Below, piece after piece: positions 1 through 12,043 of a stretch of DNA of 64,000 nt; the first letter of the stretch is position 1; each line of letters opens with the position of its first letter. The notes under the pieces were generated by a model that did not search any database, was not told where the DNA came from, and saw nothing but the letters and a program-made list of their open reading frames with translations. Source of the stretch: Antitrichia curtipendula (taxonomy: Eukaryota; Streptophyta; Bryopsida; Hypnales; Leucodontaceae); the NCBI GenBank assembly GCA_951230915.1, contig OX579635.1, positions 1,550,001 through 1,614,000 of the forward strand. The letters run 5' to 3'. The position numbers and the translations under genes are program-made.

Positions 1-734
1 ATTAACATTTGAAGTGGCAAAAATCCTTTTTTTGTCCCCCAAAATCGGGCAGCTGCACTTCACAAGGTCACATTTGTATGAAAAAATGTCCAAAATGGTG
101 GGTTATTCCTTGGATTAATTTTTCAAAGCAAGTTGTCTACATGCTTAAAATTTTTGAGATCATTTGGAATTGTATACCATATAGGAAAGAAATAGTAAGT
201 AGAAAATAATAGATAATGATTTAAAATACTAAATTATTAAAAATTTAGTTATAGAATTGAAAAATGCCAATCCCAATGGTTTCAATGTTGTAATAAACAA
301 TTTACATCCTAGATTTTTATTTTTTCCAAAAATATTGAAAATTGAATAAGATAAAGGACTTCAAAGTTTATTTTAGAATTGAAAATCCATAACTGCCAAT
401 AAACTAAAACTCTTCATAACTTTCATCACATCAATCAAAATGGAATGATTCAAAGCTAACCTTTCCACGTATATAAAAGTCTAAAGAACCAATTTCAAAT
501 TTTCATTTAAAAAAAAAGAGTTTTTTGAGGTGCCCGCCGACCAATGAAAATTATATATTATAGAATAATTTTTTAACCCTACAGTTACAAATTGTGAATT
601 TTTTTGGATCTTAAAGCTACTCCTTGGGCACATGTTGTGTGAAAATTTCAAAGATAAAAAAATAGAAACTCCATTTGTAGTGAGCTGCCAAAAATTGTTG
701 TGTTGTCAAAAAATGGTGTTTGGTCCTTTAGGGG
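1..734 (-). mobile_element. Terminal part of a TTAA-flanked repeat (long subfamily), cut by the window edge
   Basis: Read on the minus strand this segment starts with CCCCTAAAGGACC directly after TTAA (735-738) and continues as AT-rich noncoding sequence. The same sequence, diverged but alignable along its length, occurs on the plus strand at 63321-64000, so the two edges of the window hold inverted copies of one family. Shared stretches include the CACACAACATGTNCCCAAGG part near the terminus and TACAATTCCAAATGATCT about 570 bp further in. The other end lies outside the window. No coding capacity is seen; the short open frame near base 9 has no recognisable content. Confidence 0.6.
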
Positions 735-738
735 TTAA

Positions 739-2462
739 AGGACAACATGTTTCCGGACGATTGGGAATATGGGAACTGTGCCAAATTAGCCCGAAATTAG
801 CAGTTTGATGTGGTAGAACTACTACTACATTAGAAAATAATATCTAATTATTTTTGAGACATTTTTTTTGAATTTTCATCATTTTAAAATGTTAAAATTT
901 TATTTATTTATTTTAATTCTGAACAACAGTAGTTGGTTCCCAACATTGAAGACAAGCCTAAAATAGCCCTCTACAAGAGCTAAAAACATCTAATGAGTAT
1001 GTAACATGTTTGTTTTGATTTGGAGACAACCATCAAAAGTGATGAATAATATAACCAAATAGAGTGGTAAGACCAAAACTAAATTTGCACATGTCTAGAC
1101 AATAACACTTGTAGAAATCCACATTGAAAAAATCCATTCTAGATGATGGTTTTGTGTTAAATTTGCATTATTTTCAACACAATAATTGTGTTGGTTTTAG
1201 TGTTATTTAAACACAATTGATTAATTTCTATCTAGATTTAACACAAAACCATCAACTTTAATGTGTAGATTTCTACTAGTGTTATAGTCAAATACAAACT
1301 TTGTGCAATAATAATCTACATCTTGGAAATAGAAAATCCAAAAAATAATTTTGCTAGTAAATATATCCAAAATAAGAAAATGTTCAATTTCATTTGCCTC
1401 ACATGTAACATTTTTGAATAGAAGACATTGTATGTCCTTTCTAGAGTGCTACTTTGGCAAGGATATTTTTGCTACAATAGCTTTGTAATGTGAAGATAAT
1501 CTTAAATTCAAGAAATTTACAATACCTAAAGATGACATAATTAAGATAAATGAGCACAAAGAGTGGCAAATAAACGGTTATTTGACCTACAATTCAAGAA
1601 TAATGCCAATTTTGTTGAATTGGAAATAATCCATTATTTTGGCATGGTTTAAGTTGTGCATTCTAAAAACAAAATCTATACTTGTCTTAGTTTGTGACTT
1701 AAAATTAAACTTTTGTAAAGATCTACATCACAATTTTTGGCTTGTGAAATTTTGCCAATTTAACAAAATTGATGTTGAATATTTTGCTCATATTTCATAT
1801 GCTTTTAGTGAAAATATTTATGCACAATTAATCACTTTTTTGTCAATATTGTGAACATTTGTACATAATTTTTGATTAAATTAAAATTTCTTTTTTAAAT
1901 TTTGTGTTATAATATTAATACCATTATTTTAAATCTATGCTAAAGTTTTAGAAAAATTCAAGGATTGTCACTAACTATATCAAATTTTCTATTTGAAAAT
2001 AAAATGAAGATTTGTCAAGCCTTGTCCTAGTAACCAAATAAGATAATAAGTGCATTTATTCAAATTTTTATTTTAAGTGTCTATTACTAACTTTGCACAC
2101 TTTCAAAGAATTCAAGTTCATATAAGTCAACTGACAACCATTGTGATGCCAACCAACATTTGTTATTTTATACAATCTCATCATTTGTATGAAATTTAAT
2201 TTCCCAAAAGCAAATGCTCCATTTGTGATGAATTTTCTACGCATTTTCAATATTTTAGATAAAAAATTATTAAAAAAATCTTTTAATGCAATGATATAGA
2301 AAACATCATTACACATGTCTTTCCAATTGGAAGAAATCTTAGGAAAATAATACACAGTATACCTTATATTGTATTTCAACACAATTGCCACAGTTCTTCA
2401 GTTTGATTGAAAATCCCTCCAAAGCCAAAGTAGCGCAATTTCTTTGAAGGAATTTTTATCAT
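739..2462. other. AT-rich intergenic DNA, no gene seen
   Basis: There is no recognisable coding exon here. The segment contains one small foldback element (1106-1281, listed separately). Scattered open frames up to 107 codons, such as 2068-2391 on the minus strand, show no domain or codon bias I recognise. Confidence 0.5.
1106..1281. mobile_element. Foldback MITE with CACTTG/CACTAG ends
   Basis: The left arm starts CACTTGTAGAAATCC and the right arm, reverse complemented, starts CACTAGTAGAAATCT. Both arms then share GATGGTTTTGTGTTAAAT, so nearly the whole 176-bp unit can fold on itself. The flanks are TAA on the left and TTA on the right. The ends resemble CACTA termini, but TAA/TTA flanks could also indicate a Tourist/PIF-Harbinger type MITE, so the superfamily is uncertain. 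Confidence 0.55.
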
Positions 2463-2839
2463 TAGTGGGAGTCACAGCTTGTTCACTGTGATGGTGAACA
2501 ATGAACATTGAAGTGGTGGCGGCGTAGGGGTGGCTTCCTTTTGATGGAATATTCTTAGCGGAACATTGATTGTTCACTCCCAACATCCACCTCTGGAGGT
2601 GGATGTTGGGAGTGAACAATCAATGTTCCGCTAAGATTATTCCTTTGTTCTCTTAACTTTCAATTACATCCGTCCATCTCGCCATTATCCATCCTCCATT
2701 GTTCATTCTCAACATTTGAACAAAAAGGGTGGTCACCGCTTGTTCAATATTCGTCACTTCTCATTGGCCCCTCAAAGCACTTTCCATTGTTCATTGTTCA
2801 CAGTTCACACACCACTTGAACATGCCGTGACTACCCCTA
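2463..2839. mobile_element. Foldback element with a nested palindrome
   Basis: The outer ends are inverted: left TAGTGGGAGTCACAGCTTGT, right (reverse complement) TAGGGGTAGTCACGGCATGT. A third related terminus lies inside near 2731 (GGTGGTCACCGCTTGTTCAA). Within it, 2546-2593 and 2596-2643 form a palindrome with 48-bp arms, a single mismatched pair and only two bases between the arms. It lies about 650 bp upstream of the TOP2 start. No coding sequence is present. Confidence 0.5.
2546..2643. repeat. Near-perfect palindrome, 48-bp arms, 2-bp centre
   Basis: The left arm (2546-2593) and right arm (2596-2643) are reverse complements except for one position. The centre is CCACCTC-TG-GAGGTGG. Transcribed RNA would form a long hairpin with essentially no loop. 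Confidence 0.85.
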
Positions 2840-3484
2840 TTATATTTCTTCTTTCTCATTGGATGAAATTGATGCATTACCAGGCACAGAACGTTGGGAT
2901 GGTAGGACTCTATTATGGATGAATAAAATAAGCTTCGTCCGCCATATCTCGCACGTTTCATCCATTGCTACGGATTCATCAGTCTACCGAACTGCACTGC
3001 ACAAATTGAATGAAATTAAAATCTAGGTTGTCAGTGTCCAATAGTTCAACGCATCCGGCAGTTTCTGGGAACTGGGCTCCCAAAACGGAGCTCCCAATGA
3101 TGCTCCCAACGCGCTCCCAGTGACGCTCCCCAACGCACCCAGAAGCAGGAGGGAGGGTACCGCACCCGTTACGAGCGCAGCGATGAATTTGAATTCGAAT
3201 TTCGAAAATGGCAATGGCGGGCATCTCGTGCTGACGCCGACGTACTTGAACCCCCTCCCGGGCTATTCACCTCCGGATTGCTGTCTCTCCCACTGCATCT
3301 CGCGAAGTCCTGGCGGTCGCTTGTGTCTTCAAAACACTTTGAGCGATTGCTCGCATCTTTTAGGACCCTGTGTTTCGGCACTCATACTGTAGAGGTAAGC
3401 GAGTACCGGCGGTTTTGATTCCTGCGTTGGCCATTTTCGGTGTTGGGAGGTTTTGAGCGGGACTTTGAATCGGAACGGGACACG

Positions 3485-6400
3485 ATGGATGACTATGATT
3501 TCGGTGAAGTGGAGAACGTTGGAGTGGCGAAAAAGAAGGTGAGCCCTGGTTCTTCCGTTTCTGCATGTGGCTGATTTTGATAGCATTGCGTTTGTAGCTG
3601 CCATTCAAGGTGTTGAACCGCGTTGTTGCTTTGATCACTGCTCTCCGAGTATGGTATCAGTATCTTCCCAAAGGGTTACCGGACAACGGTTTTTCCGGTC
3701 TTCTATCTTAGTAGCTGTTTATACTAAGGATTTTAACGTCTTAGAACTTTTCTTGGCATTTTTAATTGCACTTAAATCTAAAGAACATAGTCTTTAGAGA
3801 CGTTTCTGAATTTTTGTGTACTTCCAGCTTAAGAACAGAGTCTTCATGGATAAACTTAAGAAAATGCAGTCATAAGCAATCAGAAACAGATTTGAGAACG
3901 AGAATTAAAATGGAAGAGTCTTTTTTCCGGTTAAATCCGTTCTCCAGCCCTGTGGTTTAAAAAAGTTCTTACTTATTTCTCAGTGTCCCGGTTCCGCATT
4001 TGCAATTCTCTCTCCTTTTCCTTCGTCGGTCTCCTGTGTCAGTCCACTTAATTTTTCGAGTTGTAAAGCAGCTGTACTTCTCCTTCCAGGTTTTACATGT
4101 TTTGGAGCTCGTAATTATTTAGCCTTCACGTCAATAGCCTTCCTTTGCCCTGGAAACCGAGTCTTGAATTTTTTCGGTCTTTCTTCTCTCGAGTTGCAGC
4201 GCCGCGACCTTTGAGTAGCAGATTAGCCTGTCATCGTTCGGTCTTCAATTTGGATGCAGAGTATGGAAGAGGGAAATTTTTCCTGGACTTTGAGAGTGTT
4301 GGAAATAGTGTGCTGACAACGGAACTGAATCGTAGGTTTCGAAATCGAAGCCCGCCGGAGAGAAAATGGCGAAATCTTCGAAAACTGTCAAGATACCGCT
4401 TCAATCCAGCTCCGGCTTTAATGTGGATGCAAATGCCGTCGAAGTAAAGGCTGCCAAACCGATCAAGCGGGAGCCTCATCCCGACAAATCAATCGAGGAG
4501 ACTTACCAGAAAAAAACTCAGCTTGAGCATATCCTACTCAGACCTGACACTTACGTAGGGAGTATTGAGAAGCACACTCAGACACTTTGGGTATACGAGG
4601 ACGAGCGAATGGTCAATCGAAATGTTACCTTCGTTCCCGGGTTGTACAAGATTTTCGACGAAATCTTGGTCAATGCCGCGGATAATAAGCAGCGCGATCC
4701 TTCCATGGACACTGTGAAGGTTAGTCAGATGCCTTTGGTTTTATGAAGTTCGAGCTCATTTGTAAAGGCAATATTAGGAAATGTTTGTAGTACAATAATT
4801 CGACGGACGAGTATGTGTTATCATGCATGTGTTTCTTTGGACAATTGGTGTAACGATCCTGTAGCCGTGATACATGCAGTCCTGTTTCAGTTCAGAGCTT
4901 CGTGTCCGCAGTATTCCTGATTCATAGCATGTAGGATAAATCCGGAAATGAGAACTCAGTTATTCTGTCTTCCTTGCTGCAGGTGGAGATAGACATCGAA
5001 CAGAATTTCTTTAGTGTGTACAATAATGGGGATGGTGTACCTGTTGAGATTCACAAAGAAGAAGGTGTTTACGTTCCCGAGATGATCTTTGGGCATCTCC
5101 TGACTAGCAGCAACTACAATGACTCCGAAAAGAAAACCACTGGAGGACGAAACGGGTATGGAGCAAAGCTTGCCAACATCTTCTCGACGGAATTTACTAT
5201 CGAAACAGCAGATGGGAAACGTCAAAGGCGGTACAAGCAGGTATGACGAAGACTACCACGATTTTGAGCTTGCGTTGCTTGATTTGTCTAATTAGATTGA
5301 AGATCAGACTGGAGGTACACCAGGTTTGAACGAGCCAACTGATGCTTGCCGGTGTCCTGTATTTTGAAGGTTTTCAAAAACAACATGAGCGACAAATCAG
5401 AACCTAAGATAACTACGTGCAAGTCCAACGAGAACTGGACGAAAGTGTCATTCAAACCTGACCTCTCGAAATTTAACATGACCCACCTTGAGAGTGACGT
5501 TGTCTCGTTGATGAGCAAGCGTGTGATGGACATTGCCGGGTGCTTGGGTAAAGGCTGTAAAGTTGAGCTTAACGGCAAACGCCTTCCGGTCAAATCATTC
5601 CAAGACTATGTTGGACTTTACCTTTCTGTTGCGAACGCCAACCGAGAGGAACCGTTACCGAGGTCTGCCTTCCTCTCTCACGTCTCGTGGCGTCGCTTTG
5701 AATTGCGTGGGCTTGTTGTCAGGCTAGCTACGTTCCCAGCTTAGGTGTTCCACACTAGCTCGCGTCCCTTCTACAATTTGTTCCTTATACTGGCACGCCT
5801 GAACTCTGTGTATTCCTTGCAATGGAATTTGATCGTCAGTCACATACTTATTTTCGTTTTTCGATTACCTCTGTTTCAGGATTTACGAAAGAGTTAGTGA
5901 CCGGTGGGAGGTGTGTGTCAGTCTCAGTGATGGGCAGTTCAATCAGGTGCGTGGGTTACGTAATCCATTACCCCAGATTCTGAAACTCTTTTCATTAATC
6001 GACTGGCAAATCTTGTACTAGAGTGTAGTCTGAATGTTTCCATCGCTGAGATTGTGTATCTCCCACTGACAAGGCAATGCTATGATTGTTAACTTGCAGG
6101 TGAGTTTCTGTAACAGCATTGCCACGATCAGAGGAGGAACCCATGTAGCTTACGTGACGGACCAGATTGTATCACACGTCCTATCTCTCGTGAACAAGAA
6201 GAATAAACAGGCCGGCGTGAAGCCGTTTCAGATTAAGAATCACATGTGGGTGTTCGTCAATGCCCTTATTGACAATCCCACATTCGACTCACAAACGAAA
6301 GAAACGCTGACTACTCGTGCCGGCAGTTTCGGGTCCAAGTGCGACCTGTCAGCTGATTTTCTGAAGAAAGGTAAGATCTGGGAAGCATACCCTTCTCTAT

Positions 6401-9400
6401 GAGTTGAACTCGATTATTGGCATCTTTCGGGCTGGTCCTTCCCTGATCGCGACATTATCAATACTTACGGAAGCCATGAGAGCGTTCAATTTCTCACTGC
6501 CGTCTTTGCTGCAGTTGCGAAATGTGGAGTTGTGGAGAACGTCTTGACTTGGGCAGACTTCAAGCAGAGCAAGGAACTGAAGAAAAACGACGGCGCCAAA
6601 CGACAACGCATTACCGGCATTCCTAAACTTGATGATGCCAATGATGCTGGCGGGAGAACTTCAGAGCAGTGCACTCTCATCCTCACAGAGGGTGACTCCG
6701 CCAAAGCCCTTGCCGTAAGCTTCGCTTAAGCTAAGCTCCAGAGTGCACTTGAGTTTGAGAGGTCGCGAGAGTTGATAGTGAAGGTGCACTGCGCTCGCTA
6801 ATGCACTGAAGCCCCTAAAAACGTATTCAGCCGGGTAGAGGCTCCGATTTCTTAAAGTCTCTGACTTCTAATTTTTCTTTTGTCAGATGAGTGGGATCAG
6901 TGTTGTGGGACGTGACAAATATGGTGTTTTCCCATTACGAGGAAAGCTTCTGAACGTGAGGGAAGCCAGTCACAAGCAGATTATGGAAAATGCAGAAATC
7001 ACGAACATCAAGCGCATCCTTGGTCTCCAGCATGGGAAGGACTATGACAGCACCAAATCTCTGCGATACGGACATCTGATGATCATGACTGATCAGGTCT
7101 GCAAAGTGTTTTGATTACTGAATTTCTTTGAACTAGCTGGTAAACCATGTCCCTGATTGAGACTAAAGATGTCCTCGTCTTTTCTCTATTTTTGTTCTCC
7201 TACGCTTTGTGCCTGGTCTTACTTAACGCCAGTTCAGAATCTGACACTTACAATATCCCTCGTCTTGGTAGGATCACGACGGATCACATATCAAAGGACT
7301 GTTGATCAACTTTATTCACTCGTTTTGGCCCTCTCTACTCAAAATTCCGACTTTCCTGGTTGAGTTTATTACGCCGATTGTGAAGGTAAGCTAAGGTGAT
7401 TCATACTTTGTTTAGGAAACTTATAGAGTTGTGAGTCAGTGGAACCCAATGCTCTAGGTGCCTGCAAACTCATCTTTGCTCGTATACACTGTTGTATGCA
7501 GGCAACCAACAAGCAAAAGACGCTCGCTTTTTACACTATGCCTGAGTACGAGAACTGGAAAGAATCCCTGAATGGTGAAACAAAGGGATGGACCATCAAG
7601 TACTATAAGGTTTGTCTGCCGGCAGACCCTGGTATACTTCTATTTATTGCTATGTCTAGCTGATTCAGTTAATATCATGTGAACTACTCAGTGTCTTACT
7701 TTTAGAGTGGATACGTCACTGAATGGTGCAGGGTCTGGGTACTTCGACATCAAAAGAAGGAAAAGAGTACTTCCGTGAACTCGTTAGGCACAAAAAAGAC
7801 TTCACCTGGGAGAGCGAATTGGATGGTGATGCAATAGAGATGGCATTCAGTAAGAAAAAGATCGAAGCTCGGAAGACTTGGTTGCGCCACTACGAGGTAC
7901 ACCTTTCATAGTCTCTTTCATGAGGTTTCAAATCTATTAGCAATCTCTTTGCATTGGACACCACATCAGCAATTTTAGTGTTTTGGCCGCGTCATTGCCT
8001 TTATGTTTAGAATCGATCCTGCTGGTATGACAGTTTTGTGTCTTTGAGTTTGAAATTTGAGGATCTAGATCGTTAGCGGTCCCATGCTTTACATTGCCAT
8101 ACTGTGTCCTATGCTGTTTTCCTTAAGTATTGGAACTGTCAGTTGACCGAGTGCGGTGAATCGCTGTGCACCAGCCCGGAACCTTCCTCGATATGACTGC
8201 GGAGAAAATCAACTACTGCGATTTCGTGAATAAGGAACTTATTCTGTTCTCAATGGCCGATCTTTCACGATCTATTCCATCCATGGTGGATGGGTTGAAG
8301 CCTGGTCAGCGGAAAATTCTTTTCTGCTGTTTCAAGAGGAACTTCGTCACGCAAGCCAAGGTATTTTTAGCCCACGAACTGGAATCAATTATTCACCCAT
8401 TCTTTCTTTCAGAATCCTATTTTCAACATTACAGTCTTTCAGTTCCCTATTCTTTAGCCAAGTTGTGGTTTACAAGTGTTTCTGACCTATGACGTGACCA
8501 CGCAACAGGTTGCGCAATTTTCTGGTTATGTGTCGGAGCATTCAGCGTACCATCATGGAGAGCAGAGTCTTGCCAGCACCATTATCGGTATGGCGCAAAA
8601 TTTTGTTGGAAGCAACAACATCAATGTCCTTTCTCCAGAGGGTCAATTTGGAACCCGTGAACAGGTATGGCTGTAGAATGTTGAGCCTCTATTTACTGAA
8701 CAGATATCGGTAAGCATTGTCCAAACAGTTTGACCTGTGAATTTTGTCTCGAACAAGGAGCCTCTGATCTTGCGGAACTATGATTCACTGCAGGGAGGGA
8801 AAAATCATGCCAGCCCACGTTACATCTTCACTTGTCTAGCACCGATTACACGTGCTCTCTTTCCTCAACCAGATGATGTCCTTCTTGATTACATGAAAGA
8901 GGATGGACAATCCATAGAGCCGAGCTGGTACTGCCCCATTTTACCTTTGGTGCTTGTCAACGGTAGCGAAGGTATCGGCACTGGCTGGAGCTCCTTTGTG
9001 CCGAACTATAATCCTAGAGATATTGTTGCAAACATCCGCCGCCTGCTGGCAGGTCAGGAGATGGGACAGATGCACCCATGGTACAAGCACTTCAAGGTAC
9101 AATAGTTTGTAAGCTGTGAACTTGCCTTTGTGACGCAACGACCTAAGTCTGAACCATGAAGATGCTTCCGCATCACAGTGCTAGCTCTTCTGGAGATGCA
9201 AACATATCTGATTGTCCACCATCTGATGTCTCTGGGGCAGGGGTCCATCGAGTGCTCAGCAACGAAGGATAGTGGTCTCACGTACACTATTACGGGTATC
9301 ATAGATCAAGTTGACGAAACAACTATAAAGATCTCGGAGCTTCCAGTGCGCAAGTGGACACAAGACTACAAGGAGTTCCTTGATGTCATGATGACTCCCT

Positions 9401-12043
9401 CTGACAAGAATAAGGAGCCCTTCATAAAGGTTGTTTTCATCTCCAGCCTTCCCCACATCATGGATTCTGATTTCTCTACCCGATAACTACGACACGTTTT
9501 GCAGCACTTCCCTATTTCTTGATGCGCAGGTTTTGCCGGACACTGTTCTCCAACACATGCAAATGCTTATCATGTGGGTTTTGTTATGCAGGACTTCCGA
9601 GAGCATAACACAGATACGAAAGTCCACTTTGAGCTCACTCTTTCAGAAGAGAACATGGCAATAGCACTGGCAGAAGGTTTAGTGAAGAAATTCAAGCTCA
9701 CCACGACCATAAGCACAAGCAACATGCATTTGTTTGATCCGAAAGGCATCATCAAGAAATACGACACCCCAGAGCAGGGTATGACTTTCACCAGCCTATT
9801 CTTTCTCATTATATCTACTGCCACTATTCCAGTTGCGATTGCTGACATGGGAATCGTCATATGCTTGTGGGATCCCTCCAGTAAGGCCCCGTCAGCTTGA
9901 ATTTTAGTTGCATCGAAACAACTCTACCAATTTGATCTATAGACCTGACATGCAGTGTGTCCCTTTGATATGTGGCAGTCCTCGAGGAGTTCTATAATAT
10001 CCGTCTGGAGCTCTATGTCAAGAGAAAGGTACAGTAGTTGTTTTAATACTGAACTGGAATTATTTAAATTGGAGAAGTGACGATAACTTGCGCCACGAGT
10101 CGGTACTCGTTTATTGAGTAAATTTTCGTGGGAGTTCTTTTGATTTCAGGCCGTTCAACTTCAAAACCTAGAGTACGAGCTCCTGAAGGTGGACAACAAA
10201 GTGAGGTTCATTCTAGGTGTGGTGAAAGGTGATATAATCGTTAACAACCGCAAGCGTGCAGATTTGCTCTCTGATCTCAAGAGCAGAGGCTTCACTCCAT
10301 TCCCCAAGAAGGCAAAGTCGTCCGATCCTCCCGTCGTGGGTGCAGACCCCATTGCAGAAGATGGTGAAGAGGTAGGTTCTTAGCCTTGGAAGCAAAAGTT
10401 AGCAGTTATTTGCGCTTAAACGGTCGAAAGATTAAATTAAGAATTTCTTTCCTAGTATCTTGGGTTATTGAAATTTTTACATCGATTGGGGTCAGGACGA
10501 GAAGGTGAAAGGAATCAAGGTCGGGGACTACGAGTATCTCCTCTCCATGCCCATCGGGACACTGACATTCGAGAAAGTTGAACAACTTCGTGGCCAGCGC
10601 GACAAAATGGAAGATGACGTGGTCGAGCTAAAGAAGGCCTCTCCTAAATCATTGTGGGAAAAGGATCTGGATGAGTTCCTCGTCAAGTTGGATGTAAGTG
10701 CCCGTTATACTCACCCTTCGTTTTTATAAATATCCTACATGATCATGTCCTAGTTTTTGGCAGCATTTTCTGATCAGTATTCACTTAAGCTCCTTTTAAG
10801 TGACAGAATCATGTCTTCTGTTAACAACTAAAAATTGTGCTATCTATATTCTCCAGGCCCTGGAAGCACAAGAGGAAATCGACGCAGCATACGAGGCTAA
10901 GCATTCTGCTAAGGAAGGGAATCAGGCTTTTAAAAGACCTGCACCCAGAAAGCCAGCGGCTCCGAAAGCCAAGAAGACCGAACCTGTGGATGAGGATCTT
11001 GCTGAGGCAGTCCCAGCTCCAGGGGCAAGCAAGCCTGCGGCTGCCAGTGAGTCACTGTTCAGAATTAGTCCTTCAATTTATGAGTTCCATCTGCGTCGTT
11101 CAAATGTATTGTTTTGTAGGACTACCCTGAATAAAATATTTGATGTTCCCTGTATTGCTGAATGCTCAGTCCTCACCTGTACTTGTATCTGATGCAGAAG
11201 CTGCACCAAAACCTAGGGCAAAAGCGGCGCCCAAGAAGCCTGCCAAAGTATTGGTGAGTGCTAATCGAATTTGCTGCCGTAAGGATTGGGTTGTGTCTGG
11301 GAAGCACCAGCTTGAGACAATAAGGAAATTACTAACCAACTTGTGTGACTGATTTCAGGAACTTGATGACAGCGACGATGAGGACTTCACAGCAAGCCTT
11401 CGTGACCGCCTGGCATCCTACAATTCGAAGGTTACGCAACCAAGCGTCGTCATAGGTGGGTGGCTCAAAGATCCGTATTGAATTTTCTGATTATCGGTTC
11501 CAATTTTTGCAACAGACTATTACATTTGCCAGTGTTTTTGTCGACGAGAATACATGCGTATTAAAATCTCTATGACGATTATATAAATGGTATACTACGC
11601 ATGAATAAATTCTTCTATTAATTATATGATTGTTGCCCGTGACTGCAGAGGATGTCAAGCCTTTCGAGGATGTCAAGTCCTCAGAGGATGAAGCTCCCAA
11701 GGTGACCAAACCTGCACCCAAGAAGCGACTTCAGAAGGCTGGAGGGAAGAGCAAAGCACTCTCACCTCCGAGCTCACCCGAGTCGGTGATATCTCCAGAA
11801 AAGCCCCAGGCGGCCGCGAAAGTCCGGAAAATTCAAGTTTCGCCTCTAAACAAGAAGACGAAGGCTTTGACCTCTAAGCAAGTCCTGCAGGCAGCTGAAG
11901 CAGAAGCCGCTGCACGCCCAGCGCGAGCTGGTCGTCGTAAAGTGCAGTACATCATTAGTGATAGCAGTAGCGATGATGAAGCGAATGAAGACAGCGAGGA
12001 CGCTATGTCGGATTTCTCCGACAGTCTAAGCTTCGAGGAGTAG
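3485..12043 (+). CDS. TOP2: DNA topoisomerase II (TOP2), 23 exons
   Basis: This is a nuclear ATP-dependent type IIA topoisomerase, which passes one DNA duplex through another in replication and chromosome segregation. Exons: 3485-3538, 4336-4719, 4983-5240, 5370-5662, 5880-5946, 6100-6370, 6515-6714, 6887-7096, 7272-7385, 7502-7609, 7732-7896, 8175-8360, 8509-8664, 8794-9096, 9241-9429, 9592-9778, 9979-10028, 10150-10371, 10496-10693, 10857-11046, 11198-11253, 11359-11455, 11649-12043. Phases join throughout to 1450 residues. Visible in order: GHKL ATPase motifs ([21 protein letters not shown]); [15 protein letters not shown] and [10 protein letters not shown]; the cleavage site ASPRYIFT, whose Tyr is residue 832 (804 counted from the downstream ATG); then a Lys/Pro-rich and acidic Ser/Asp C-terminal tail, variable in the family. 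The start at 3485 is inferred because exon 1 ([18 protein letters not shown]) splices in frame to the exon holding the second candidate ATG at 4366. Starting at 4366 gives 1422 residues. No frameshift or missing catalytic residue was found. Confidence 0.93.

Noticed and set aside
2068..2391. 107-codon open frame on the minus strand
   Set aside because: No domain, splice context or codon bias recognised; likely chance in AT-rich DNA.
3440..3480. GAGCGGGACT near the TOP2 start as an E2F-like site
   Set aside because: It does not match the E2F consensus well enough to call.
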